The notes under the pieces are model-generated. The model did not search any database. It worked only from the letters and a program-made list of their open reading frames with translations, and was not told the DNA's origin. Of a stretch of 64,000 nt of DNA, positions 1 to 7,496 are shown in pieces. Each line of letters begins with the position of its first letter. Within the stretch, counting starts at the first letter, position 1. The stretch is from contig NZ_CP047020.1 in assembly GCF_009796285.1 (NCBI RefSeq), positions 2,666,001 to 2,730,000 on the forward strand, read 5' to 3'. This stretch comes from Streptomyces broussonetiae. Lineage in GTDB: Bacteria > Actinomycetota > Actinomycetes > Streptomycetales > Streptomycetaceae. The position numbers were made by a program, and so were the translations under genes.

Positions 1-180
1 GTGCAGCCGCGGCCCGCGCCCGGCATCCAGTTCGTCGACATCCCCGAGTTCACCGACCTCGGCACCAAGGTCTCCCAGGAGATCAGCGCGGCCATCGCCG
101 GACGCCAGTCCGTCGGCTCGGCCCTCAAGAAGTCGCAGGCTCTCGCCGAGAAGATCTCCAAGGAGTACGAGGGACGATGA
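1..180 (+). CDS. Sugar/polyol ABC transporter solute-binding protein, C-terminal fragment
   Basis: The window opens inside this gene; only about the last 59 codons are present, ending in TGA at 178-180. The fragment has the pattern usual at the C-terminus of family 1 extracellular sugar-binding proteins: an aliphatic segment, then a charged amphipathic helix rich in Ala, Lys and Glu (SALKKSQALAEKISKEY). It overlaps the downstream permease start by four bases (ATGA), so it is the first visible gene of a transporter operon. It would bind a sugar or polyol outside the membrane and deliver it to the two permeases. Assignment rests mostly on position, because the ligand-binding lobes lie outside the window. 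Confidence 0.75.
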   Translation: MQPRPAPGIQFVDIPEFTDLGTKVSQEISAAIAGRQSVGSALKKSQALAEKISKEYEGR

Positions 181-1115
181 CAGCGACGACCACGGCCCCC
201 CTCGCGGCCACCCCCGCACATATGACGAAGCAACCCTCGGCCCGGCTGCGCGCCTGGGCCACCCGAGCGCCGCTGCTGCCGGCCCTGGTGTTCATGATCG
301 CGGTGACCCAGCTGCCGTTCGTGGCCACGCTGGTGATCTCCTTCTTCGACTGGAACGCCCTCTACCCCAAGGCCCGCCACTTCACCGGCCTGGACAACTA
401 CCACCAGGTGCTGACCGACGCCGCTCTGCGCCACTCGGTGTGGACGACCGTGCTGCTCACGGTGGCGGTGGTGCTGGCCAGCCTGGTCCTCGGACTGGCG
501 CTCGCCCTGCTGCTGGACCGGAGGTTCCGCGGCCGGGGCATCGTCCGCACCCTGCTCATCGCGCCCTTCCTGGTGGTTCCGGTGGCTGCGGCCCTGCTCT
601 GGAAGCATGTGCTCTACAACCCTGAATACGGCCTGCTGAATGGGTTGTTGCACTATGTGGGCGGCCCACAGCCGGACTGGATCTCCAACACCCCGCTGCT
701 CGCGGTCGAGGCCTCCCTGGTGTGGCAGTGGACGCCGTTCATGATGCTGATCCTGCTCGCCGGGCTGCAGAGCCGGGACCAGCAGCAGATCGAGGCCGCG
801 CGCGTCGACGGCGCGAACGACTGGCAGATCTTCCGGCATCTGACCCTGCCGCACCTGCGCCGCTACCTCGAACTGGGCGCCCTGCTCGGCTCGATCTACA
901 TCGTGCAGAACTTCGACGCGGTCTTCACGATCACGTCCGGTGGGCTGGGCACGGCGAACCTTCCCTACACCGTCTACCAGAGCTTCTACCAGGCCCATGA
1001 CAACGGCCTCGCCTCGGCCGCCGGCGTCCTGGTCGTCATCGGCTCGATCATCATCGCGACCTTCGCGCTGCGCGTGGTGTCGTCCCTGTTCCGCGAGGAG
1101 GTGTCCCGCGCATGA
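177..1115 (+). CDS. Carbohydrate ABC transporter permease, MalF-type
   Basis: A 312-residue integral membrane protein with about six hydrophobic segments, the usual size for MalF-like sugar permeases without a large periplasmic loop. The cytoplasmic EAA loop that docks the ATPase is clear near residue 205 (EAARVDGANDWQIF). It starts at an ATG overlapping the stop of the binding-protein gene and ends four bases into the next permease, so the genes are translationally coupled. With that partner it forms the membrane channel of a sugar or polyol importer. No ATPase is encoded here; Streptomyces sugar importers commonly share an MsiK-type ATPase encoded elsewhere. The substrate is inferred only from the zinc dehydrogenase downstream. 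Confidence 0.93.
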   Translation: MTATTTAPLAATPAHMTKQPSARLRAWATRAPLLPALVFMIAVTQLPFVATLVISFFDWNALYPKARHFTGLDNYHQVLTDAALRHSVWTTVLLTVAVVLASLVLGLALALLLDRRFRGRGIVRTLLIAPFLVVPVAAALLWKHVLYNPEYGLLNGLLHYVGGPQPDWISNTPLLAVEASLVWQWTPFMMLILLAGLQSRDQQQIEAARVDGANDWQIFRHLTLPHLRRYLELGALLGSIYIVQNFDAVFTITSGGLGTANLPYTVYQSFYQAHDNGLASAAGVLVVIGSIIIATFALRVVSSLFREEVSRA

Positions 1116-1939
1116 CCGCCGTACTGCGCCGGAACGGACTGGGCCTCGTGGCCTGGCTGGCCGGGATCGTGTTCTTCCTGCCGATCGCCTGGATGGCCCT
1201 GACGTCGTTCCACTCGGAGGCGGACGCGGCGACCAACCCGCCGTCCTTCGGGGCGTCGTTGACGCTCGACGGCTACCGCGAGTTCTTCGGCAGCGGCGGC
1301 GGGGCGAGCCCGTGGCCCGCGCTGATCAACTCCACGGTGGCGTCGGTGGTCTCCACCCTGTGCGTCCTGCTGCTGGCCCTCCCGGCGGCGTACGCGCTGT
1401 CGATCCGGCCGGTGAAGAAGTGGACGGACGTGCTGTTCTTCTTCCTGTCCACCAAGATGCTGCCGGTCGTGGCGGGCCTGCTGCCGATCTACCTGTTCGC
1501 CAAGAACGCCGGGATGCTCGACAACATCTGGCTCCTGGTCATCCTCTACACCGCCATGAACCTGCCGATCGCGGTGTGGATGATGCAGTCCTTCCTCGCC
1601 GAGGTCCCGGTCGCCATCATCGAGGCGGCGCGGGTGGACGGCGCCCGGCTGCCGACGATCCTCGCGCGCGTGGTCGCCCCCATCGCCCTGCCCGGCATCG
1701 CCGCGACCTCCCTGATCTGCTTCATCTTCAGCTGGAACGAGCTGCTGTTCGCCAGGGTCCTGACGGGCGTGGTCGCCGAGACCGCCCCGGTCTTCCTGAC
1801 CGGCTTCATCACCAGCCAGGGCCTGTTCCTGGCCAAGGTGTGCGCCGCGTCGCTCGTCATCTCCCTGCCGGTGCTCGCCGCGGGGTTCGCCGCCCAGGAC
1901 AAGCTGGTCCAGGGCCTGTCGTTGGGAGCCGTGAAATGA
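1112..1939 (+). CDS. Carbohydrate ABC transporter permease, MalG-type
   Basis: A 275-residue permease with a short N-terminal membrane anchor and five further hydrophobic segments. The EAA loop reads EAARVDGARLPTILARVV near residues 172-190, followed by the PIALPG turn typical of MalG partners. ATG at 1112 overlaps the stop of the first permease, and its own TGA overlaps the ATG of the dehydrogenase at 1936. The heterodimer with the upstream permease would form the translocation path. This four-gene arrangement (binding protein, two permeases, dehydrogenase) matches polyol-type operons; mannitol or sorbitol is a reasonable but unproven guess. Confidence 0.93.
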   Translation: MTAVLRRNGLGLVAWLAGIVFFLPIAWMALTSFHSEADAATNPPSFGASLTLDGYREFFGSGGGASPWPALINSTVASVVSTLCVLLLALPAAYALSIRPVKKWTDVLFFFLSTKMLPVVAGLLPIYLFAKNAGMLDNIWLLVILYTAMNLPIAVWMMQSFLAEVPVAIIEAARVDGARLPTILARVVAPIALPGIAATSLICFIFSWNELLFARVLTGVVAETAPVFLTGFITSQGLFLAKVCAASLVISLPVLAAGFAAQDKLVQGLSLGAVK

Positions 1940-2925
1940 AGGCCGCCGTCATCGAGGCCGTGGGCCGCGCCGTCGTCACCGAGGTGCCGGACCCGACACC
2001 GGGCCCGCGCGAGGTCGTCGTGGAGGTGGCCGCCTGCGGACTGTGCGGCACCGATCTGCACATCCTCCAGGGCGAGTTCGCGCCCAAGCTGCCGATCGTC
2101 CCCGGGCACGAGTTCGCGGGCGAGGTGGTGGGCGTCGGCAGCCAGGTCACGGAGGTCACGGTCGGCGACCGGGTGGCCGTGGACCCCTCCCTGTACTGCT
2201 ACGAATGCCGTTACTGCCGTACCGGTCACAACAACCTGTGCGAGCGGTGGGCCGCGATCGGCGTCACCACCGCGGGCGGGGCGGCCCAGTACGCCCTCGC
2301 CCCCGTGGCCAACTGTGTGAAGCTGCCCGAGCACGTGCGCACCGAGGACGCGGCCCTGGTGGAGCCGCTGTCGTGCGCGGTGCGCGGTTACGACGTCCTG
2401 CAGTCCCGCCTGGGCGCGCACGTGCTGGTCTACGGCTCCGGGACCATGGGGCTGATGATGCTGGAGCTGGCCAAGCGGACGGGCGCGGCGAGCGTGGACG
2501 TCGTCGACCTGAACCCGGCACGGCTGGAGACGGCGCGGCGGCTGGGAGTGTCCGCCTCGGCGGCGAGCGCCGACGAGCTGGACCGCCCGCAGGGCTGGGA
2601 CGTGGTCGTGGACGCGACGGGCAACGCGGCCGCGATCCAGGACGGCCTGGGCCGGGTGGCGAAGGCGGGAACGTTCCTGCAGTTCGGGGTGGCCGACTAC
2701 GCGACCCGGGTGACCATCGATCCGTACCGCATCTACAACCAGGAGATCACGATCACCGGCTCCATGGCGGTGCTGCACAGTTTCGAGCGGGCGGCCGAGC
2801 TGTTCGCGGGCGGGGTGCTGGATCCGCAGGTCTTCATCAGCGACCGGATCCCGCTGGCGCGCTACCCGCAGGCGCTGGAGCAGTTCGCGGCGGGGGTGGG
2901 ACGCAAGATCGTCGTGTTGCCCTGA
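1936..2925 (+). CDS. Zinc-dependent medium-chain alcohol/polyol dehydrogenase
   Basis: A 329-residue medium-chain dehydrogenase of the sorbitol/threonine dehydrogenase type. The catalytic zinc ligands are Cys37 (CGLCGTD) and His58-Glu59 in PGHEF. The structural zinc cysteines are 88, 91, 94 and 102. The Rossmann fold has a glycine-rich turn (GSGTMG), and Asp in VVDLNP at the end of the second strand favours NAD over NADP. It is the last gene of the transporter operon, overlapping the permease stop (ATGA), and is followed by a hairpin terminator at 2928. It probably oxidises the imported polyol to a ketose in the cytoplasm. The exact substrate cannot be read from sequence. Confidence 0.92.
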   Translation: MKAAVIEAVGRAVVTEVPDPTPGPREVVVEVAACGLCGTDLHILQGEFAPKLPIVPGHEFAGEVVGVGSQVTEVTVGDRVAVDPSLYCYECRYCRTGHNNLCERWAAIGVTTAGGAAQYALAPVANCVKLPEHVRTEDAALVEPLSCAVRGYDVLQSRLGAHVLVYGSGTMGLMMLELAKRTGAASVDVVDLNPARLETARRLGVSASAASADELDRPQGWDVVVDATGNAAAIQDGLGRVAKAGTFLQFGVADYATRVTIDPYRIYNQEITITGSMAVLHSFERAAELFAGGVLDPQVFISDRIPLARYPQALEQFAAGVGRKIVVLP

Positions 2926-2927
2926 AC

Positions 2928-2952
2928 CGGCTCGGGGTCAGGCCCTGAGCCG
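2928..2952 (+). terminator. Intrinsic terminator of the polyol operon
   Basis: A 10-bp stem (CGGCTCGGGG pairing with CCCTGAGCCG, one G-U pair) with a 5-nt loop begins three bases after the dehydrogenase stop. There is no long U tract, which is usual for high-GC actinobacterial terminators. Confidence 0.7.
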
Positions 2953-2968
2953 ATTGGGGGTTGGGTAA

Positions 2969-2995
2969 GGGAACGGTAAAGGGGTCTCGTTCGTT
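2969..2995 (+). promoter_or_regulatory. Possible SigR-type promoter for the TerD gene
   Basis: GGGAAC, an 18-bp spacer and GTT lie 10-36 bp before the start at 3005. This matches the known Streptomyces SigR layout (GGAAT-18-GTT) apart from C for T in the -35. SigR responds to thiol oxidative stress. Predicted by eye only. Confidence 0.35.
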
Positions 2996-3004
2996 CATCC
3001 GGGC

Positions 3005-4210
3005 ATGACAGCTATGACCCCTGGCTCGAACATCCCTCTGTCGGCCGCCCGCGTCACGGTGGACGTGGCCGCGCCCGTGCGGCTCGACGTGTCGGGCCTG
3101 CTGCTCACGGGCGACGGCAAGGTGCGCTCGGACGACGACTTCATCTTCTACAACCAGCCGACGGGCCCGGGCGTGGCCTACACGTCCGGCGGGGGCTCGG
3201 CCCCCGACTCGGTCACGGTCGACACCGCCGCCGTCCCGCCGGACATCGAGAAGATCGTGGTCACGGCCAGCCCGGACGCGGCCGGCCAGACCTTCCAGGG
3301 CATCGAGCCGACGGCCACGATCCGCGACGCGGACGCCGGCGCCGTGCTGGCCACCTTCACCCCGCCCCAGCTCGGCACGGAGACGGCGCTGGTCGTCGTC
3401 GAGATCTACCGCCGCGGCGGCGCCTGGAAGGCCCGCGCGGTCGGCCAGGGGTACGCCGACGGGCTGGCCGGCATCGCGAAGGACTTCGGCGTGACGGTGG
3501 AGGAGCCGGCCCCGGCGGCCACGGCCCCGTCCCGGCAGCCCGTGCCTGCGCCGGCCCCACCGGTGTCCGCCCCCGTGGCCCCGCCGGCTCCTGCCGCTCC
3601 GCCCGCGCCGCCGGCCCCGGTGCCCGGCGCCGGCAAGGTCAACCTGGACAAGGGCCGGGTCAGCCTGCAGAAGAACCAGACCGTGTCCCTGGTCAAGGCG
3701 GGCCGCCCGCTGCTCTCCCAGGTCAAGATGGGCCTCGGCTGGGAGCCGGCGTTCCGCGGCGCGGACATCGACCTGGACGCCTCGGTCATCGCCTACGGCC
3801 CGCAGCGCAACCACATCGACAGCTGCTACTTCGGCAAGCTGACGATCCTGAACGGCGCGATCAAGCACTCGGGGGACAATCTCACCGGTGAGGGCGGAGG
3901 CGACGACGAGGTGATCGTGGTCGACCTCGGCCGGCTGCCGCAGGAGGTCACCGGCCTGGTCTTCACGGTGAACTCCTTCTCCGGGCAGAAGTTCACGGAG
4001 GTCGCCAAGGCGTACTGCCGCCTGGTGGACGCGGCCACGGACGAGGAACTGGTCCGCTTCGACCTGACCCACGCCGAGCCCCAGACGGGCGTCATGATGG
4101 CCAAGCTCATCCGCCAGTTCTCCGGCGAGTGGGACATGACGGCGATGGGCGACTTCGTCAAGGCCCGTACGGTCAGGAACATGGTGGCACCGGGCGCGAA
4201 GGCGCTGTAG
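3005..4210 (+). CDS. TerD-family protein with two TerD domains
   Basis: A 401-residue cytoplasmic protein. The first TerD-like domain covers about residues 1-170 and contains the DDDFIFYNQP motif. A Pro/Ala-rich linker of about 35 residues follows, and a second TerD-like domain covers about 212-395. The second domain has the calcium-site motif GDNLTGEGGGDDE, followed by the DLGRLP strand. TerD proteins bind calcium and are linked to tellurite, oxidative and phage stress; in Streptomyces TerD paralogues also affect development. It stands alone, without terB, terC or terZ nearby. ATG at 3005 has a weak ribosome site, and a SigR-like promoter would place the 5' end almost at the start codon. The exact role is unknown. 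Confidence 0.88.
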   Translation: MTAMTPGSNIPLSAARVTVDVAAPVRLDVSGLLLTGDGKVRSDDDFIFYNQPTGPGVAYTSGGGSAPDSVTVDTAAVPPDIEKIVVTASPDAAGQTFQGIEPTATIRDADAGAVLATFTPPQLGTETALVVVEIYRRGGAWKARAVGQGYADGLAGIAKDFGVTVEEPAPAATAPSRQPVPAPAPPVSAPVAPPAPAAPPAPPAPVPGAGKVNLDKGRVSLQKNQTVSLVKAGRPLLSQVKMGLGWEPAFRGADIDLDASVIAYGPQRNHIDSCYFGKLTILNGAIKHSGDNLTGEGGGDDEVIVVDLGRLPQEVTGLVFTVNSFSGQKFTEVAKAYCRLVDAATDEELVRFDLTHAEPQTGVMMAKLIRQFSGEWDMTAMGDFVKARTVRNMVAPGAKAL

Positions 4211-4240
4211 GCCGACGCGGGCCGGCGCAGGGCTCCCGCC

Positions 4241-4314
4241 GTTGCGGTCGCGTGGGGGCTGCCCGCGCCCGCAGCGGCGAGGTCGCATGTCGATGCGGCC
4301 CCGCGCCCCTCGGG
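4241..4314. repeat. Dispersed intergenic repeat, copy 1
   Basis: This stretch between the TerD and TetR genes shares a degenerate block with 32641-32712: a GCTGC-CGCGC start, a pairing GC-rich middle and a CCCCGCGCCCCT core. I recall similar GC-rich units between many Streptomyces genes. It may also act as a convergent terminator. Confidence 0.4.
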
Positions 4315-4328
4315 CGCCGGCGGGGTGA

Positions 4329-4904
4329 CTACGGCTGCTGCGGCCGCAGCCCCTCCGTCAGCAAGGCCAGATAACGGCGGATCTGGGTGCCCTGCGCGTC
4401 CGCCAGCTCCGACGCCGTCGCCACCCCGTGGGCCAGCCGCAGCAGTTCCATCGGCTCCAGGTCGGCCCGCAGGGTGCCCTCGGCCTGGGCCGCCTCAATC
4501 AACCGGCCCGCCGCCCCCCGCACGGTCGTACCGCACGCCGCCCCTGCCGCCGTACTGCCGTCCGTGACCGCCGAACCCAGCAGCGCCTTCATTCCGCGCA
4601 CCTGGATCGTGCCGACGCACAGCTCCTGCAGCCACGCCATCAGCGCCTCGCCCGGCGGCAGCTGGCCGGCCAGCTCGTCGGCCCGCGCCCCCAGCGCCTC
4701 GACACGGTCCACGTAGGCGGCCTCCAGCAGTGCCTGCCGCGTCGGGAAGTGGCGGTACAGCGTGCCCGAGCCGACGCCTGCCCGCTTGGCGATGTCGTCG
4801 AGCGACGCGTTCTCCCCGTGCTCGGCGAAGGCCTCGGCCGCCACCTGCAGCAATCGCTCGTAGTTCCGCCGAGCATCCGCGCGCATGGGCCTGACCTGCG
4901 ACAT
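4329..4904 (-). CDS. TetR-family transcriptional regulator
   Basis: A 191-residue regulator with an N-terminal helix-turn-helix at about residues 25-55 (LDDIAKRAGVGSGTLYRHF), the standard TetR signature, and an all-helical C-terminal ligand/dimer domain. The open frame extends far upstream; ATG at 4904 was chosen because GGAG lies 8 bases before it and the domain begins directly after. A promoter with a GATAAT-like -10 is visible just upstream. It neighbours a 2H phosphoesterase gene on the same strand but separated by 61 bp, so its target is not obvious. The effector is unknown. Confidence 0.9.
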   Translation of the reverse strand: MSQVRPMRADARRNYERLLQVAAEAFAEHGENASLDDIAKRAGVGSGTLYRHFPTRQALLEAAYVDRVEALGARADELAGQLPPGEALMAWLQELCVGTIQVRGMKALLGSAVTDGSTAAGAACGTTVRGAAGRLIEAAQAEGTLRADLEPMELLRLAHGVATASELADAQGTQIRRYLALLTEGLRPQQP

Positions 4905-4965
4905 CCAGAGACTCCTCGCAAACCGGGGATTATCTCCACATCCTATCGAGACGGAACCGGCCCGG

Positions 4966-5661
4966 TCAGTCCTCCTCCGGTGGCCCGTATCCACCCGTCG
5001 TGGGCTCCGGTGCGAGGCGGATCGCGCCGGTGCCCAGGCCGATCGTGGCGCGCGTCTGCATGGGGCCGTCACCGCGGCGGGACAGCAGCGCGACCTCGGC
5101 CACGCGCGCATGCAGCACACCGAGCCGGGCGGCACATTGGGCGGCGAGGATGCGCGGGGCACGCGTGCGGCCGAGCGAGAGGTGCGGGATGAAGCGCGGG
5201 AAGCGGTCCGTGCAGGACGGGAAGGGTTCCGCCAGCGCACAACGGAGCTGAGTCCACGGCGCGGCTCCGGCCGCCGCGGGGTCGAGCCACACGGTGGAGC
5301 AGGCCCGGTGGCGGAAGGCGCGGACCCCGCCGAGCCGGATGTCGAAGGGCTCGCAGCCGGCGGCCGCTGCGGCCAGCAGGGGGAGCGCCGCCGGGAAGTC
5401 CTCCTCCGGTACGAAGCCGAAGACGAGGTTCACATGAGGCGGCCAGCGGCGGATCTGCGGGTCGTGCTCGACGCGGATGCGCTGGATGGCGGGCCACAGT
5501 CCGGCCGGGGGCAGCCACGCCACTGCGGTCCGGGGCGTGGAGGCCGACTCGAGGCGCCCGGGGGCCGCGGCCGGGCACGGAGCCTCGGCCGGCCGGGGTA
5601 CCGAGGGGCTCGGAGTCGGGGGGCTCGGAGACGGGGGGCTCGGAGACGGAGGACTGGGCAC
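4966..5661 (-). CDS. 2'-5' RNA ligase / 2H phosphoesterase family protein
   Basis: The protein carries the two His motifs of the 2H phosphoesterase superfamily: [10 protein letters not shown] and PHLSLGRTR, about 90 residues apart. Members hydrolyse or form 2',5' RNA linkages or act on cyclic phosphates. The N-terminus is a Pro/Ser-rich low-complexity stretch built from 15-bp DNA repeats (5605-5649). The start is uncertain: GTG at 5661 is given, but its purine stretch is too close to be a good ribosome site. TTG at 5703 or a start inside or after the repeat are alternatives; the folded domain begins near [10 protein letters not shown]. It lies 6-48 bp after the ACC deaminase gene and may share its transcript. 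Confidence 0.75.
   Translation of the reverse strand: MPSPPSPSPPSPSPPTPSPSVPRPAEAPCPAAAPGRLESASTPRTAVAWLPPAGLWPAIQRIRVEHDPQIRRWPPHVNLVFGFVPEEDFPAALPLLAAAAAGCEPFDIRLGGVRAFRHRACSTVWLDPAAAGAAPWTQLRCALAEPFPSCTDRFPRFIPHLSLGRTRAPRILAAQCAARLGVLHARVAEVALLSRRGDGPMQTRATIGLGTGAIRLAPEPTTGGYGPPEED
5605..5649. repeat. Three 15-bp tandem repeats in the 2H phosphoesterase gene
   Basis: Units 5605-5619, 5620-5634 and 5635-5649 read GGGGCTCGGAGTCGG with one change in copies 2 and 3. In the gene's frame each unit adds a Pro/Ser pentapeptide, so copy-number change would keep the frame. Confidence 0.8.
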
Positions 5662-5709
5662 ACCTCCATCATGGCGCTGCCCCCGGGCATGCCGTCGGCG
5701 CAAGCCCGC

Positions 5710-6738
5710 CTAGAACAGCGCACTGTAGGCGTTCAGGGCCGGCTGGCCGCCGAGATGTGCGTAGAGCACCGTGGAGTCCCGGCCGATCTCGCCGCGCCGG
5801 ACGAGGTCGATCATCCCGGCCATCGACTTCCCCTCGTACACGGGGTCGGTGACCATGCCCTCCGTCCGCGCGGCCAGCCGCATCGCCTCCAGGGTGGACT
5901 CGTCCGGAATGCCGTAGGTCCCCGCGTGGTAGCGCTCGTCCAGCTCGATGTCCGCCTCGGTCAACTCCTGCCGCACGCCGATGAGTCGGCCGGTCTTGCG
6001 GGCGATGCGGGCGATCTGCTCCCGGGTGGCGGCGGGTTCGGCGGACGCGTCGATGCCGATGACCCGGCGGCGCCGGCCGCCCGCCTCCTCGAGCGCGCGG
6101 AACCCGGCGACCATGCCCGCCTGGGTCGAGCCGGTCACCGAGCAGACGACCACGGTGTCGAAGAAGACGCCCGACTCCCGCTCCTGCTCGGCGACTTCGA
6201 AGGCCCAGCGGGCGAAGCCGAGACCGCCGAGCGGATGGTCGGAGGCACCGGCCGGCACGGCGTACGGCTTTCCGCCCGCCGCCGCCACGTCCCGCAGCGC
6301 CTGCTCCCAGCTCTCCTTGAACCCGATCCCGAAGCCGGCTCCGACCAGCCGTACGTCGGCGCCGGCGAGCCGGCTGACCAGGATGTTGCCGACCTTGTCG
6401 TAGACGGGGTCCGGCCAGTCGACCCAGCTCTCCTGGATCAGCACGCACGCCAGTCCGGCGCGGGCGGCGACGGCGGCCACCTGGCGGGTGTGGTTGGACT
6501 GCACCCCACCGATCGACACCAGCGTGTCGCAGCCCTGGGCGAGGGCGTCGGCGACCAGGTACTCCAGCTTGCGCGTCTTGTTCCCGCCGTACGCGACACC
6601 GGAGTTGCAGTCCTCGCGTTTGGCCCACAGCGCGGCGCCGCCGAGGTGCGCGGTGAGCCGTTCCAGCGGGTGTACCGGGGAGGGGCCGAAGAGCAGGGGG
6701 TAGCGGTCGTACGAGCCGAGGGACGCGGGCAGGGACAC
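5710..6738 (-). CDS. acdS: 1-aminocyclopropane-1-carboxylate deaminase
   Basis: A 342-residue fold type II PLP enzyme. [11 protein letters not shown] places the PLP lysine at residue 54, and VQSNHTRQ gives the substrate-binding Ser81-Asn82. The features that separate true ACC deaminases from D-cysteine desulfhydrases are present: the Tyr-Glu pair in DPVYEGKSM, and Leu in YAHLGG where desulfhydrases usually have Thr. The enzyme cleaves ACC, the plant ethylene precursor, to ammonia and 2-oxobutyrate, which fits a soil or root-associated organism. A GntR regulator lies 13 bp upstream on the same strand and probably controls it. Confidence 0.9.
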   Translation of the reverse strand: MSLPASLGSYDRYPLLFGPSPVHPLERLTAHLGGAALWAKREDCNSGVAYGGNKTRKLEYLVADALAQGCDTLVSIGGVQSNHTRQVAAVAARAGLACVLIQESWVDWPDPVYDKVGNILVSRLAGADVRLVGAGFGIGFKESWEQALRDVAAAGGKPYAVPAGASDHPLGGLGFARWAFEVAEQERESGVFFDTVVVCSVTGSTQAGMVAGFRALEEAGGRRRRVIGIDASAEPAATREQIARIARKTGRLIGVRQELTEADIELDERYHAGTYGIPDESTLEAMRLAARTEGMVTDPVYEGKSMAGMIDLVRRGEIGRDSTVLYAHLGGQPALNAYSALF

Positions 6739-6751
6739 GGGACCTCCAGGG

Positions 6752-7399
6752 TCAGTCGGGGTCGGCCAGGTCGGTGAGCGTGCGCCAGATCTCCTCCGTC
6801 ACCCGCAGCGCGCCGTCCACGTCACCGTCCGCGCAGGCCTCGATCAGCCGCTCGTGCAGTCCGGCCGAGCGGCACGAGCCGCCCTCGCCGAAGCGCCGGC
6901 GCTCCAGGCGGCGGATGAGCGGGGTGTAGCGGGCAACGGTGGCGGCGGCCGCACGATTGCCGGCCGCCCTGAGCAGCACGTCGTGCACCTCGTCGTCGGC
7001 GCCCAGGGCCTCGTCCACGTCACCGGCGCGCACGGCGGCGGCGAACCGGTCGTTGGCCGCGCGCATCTCCTCGAGGTCCGCCTGCCGCAGCCGGGGGACC
7101 GCAGTCCGGGTGACCAGCTCGTGCATCGCACCGACCACGGCGGCCGCGTCCCGTACGTCGGCGGCGACGAGCGGGGTGACCCGGGTGTGGCTCTGCGGCT
7201 TGCTCTCCAGCAGGCCCTCGTCCGCCAGCCGGGAGAAGGCCTCGCGCACGGGCGCCCGGGACAGCCCGAGCTGCTCGGCGAGGTCGGCGTCGCGCACCAC
7301 TGCGCCGGGCTCGATCTCCCCGGCCACGATGGCGTCCCGGATGGCGGTGTGGGCGCGGTCCCGCAGGAGGGTGCGGGGCACGGGTCGTAGAGCCTGCAT
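6752..7399 (-). CDS. GntR-family regulator with FCD domain
   Basis: A 215-residue FadR-type GntR regulator. The N-terminal winged helix-turn-helix spans about residues 10-75 ([19 protein letters not shown]), followed by an all-helical FCD effector domain with the metal-ligand histidines expected in this class ([13 protein letters not shown] and [11 protein letters not shown]). It sits directly upstream of acdS on the same strand with 13 bp between them, so it most likely regulates ACC use. An AT-rich segment with a GATATC core lies just before its start (7406-7422) and is a candidate operator or promoter. The ligand may be ACC or a product, which is not proven. Confidence 0.9.
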   Translation of the reverse strand: MQALRPVPRTLLRDRAHTAIRDAIVAGEIEPGAVVRDADLAEQLGLSRAPVREAFSRLADEGLLESKPQSHTRVTPLVAADVRDAAAVVGAMHELVTRTAVPRLRQADLEEMRAANDRFAAAVRAGDVDEALGADDEVHDVLLRAAGNRAAAATVARYTPLIRRLERRRFGEGGSCRSAGLHERLIEACADGDVDGALRVTEEIWRTLTDLADPD

Positions 7400-7441
7400 G
7401 AACTGAAATGTTAGATATCAGATCAGGGTGCGGGCAAGGGT

Positions 7442-7473
7442 GTGGCCCGCACCGTCGTGGAAGTGCGGGCCAC
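7442..7473 (-). terminator. Intrinsic terminator after the Ro60 gene
   Basis: A perfect 11-bp stem (GTGGCCCGCAC with GTGCGGGCCAC) and a 10-nt loop lie 24 bp after the rsr stop. No U tract follows. It also separates this transcript from the GntR gene. Confidence 0.7.
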
Positions 7474-7496
7474 GCTCATGTCCGGACGGTTGCCGC

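Noticed and set aside
4966..5703. TTG at 5703 as firm start of the 2H phosphoesterase
   Set aside because: It has no ribosome site and lies six bases after the previous stop. It is possible but not better than downstream starts, so it was given only as an alternative.
5710..6738. D-cysteine desulfhydrase as product of the acdS gene
   Set aside because: The Glu after the catalytic Tyr and the Leu in HLGG are those of ACC deaminases.
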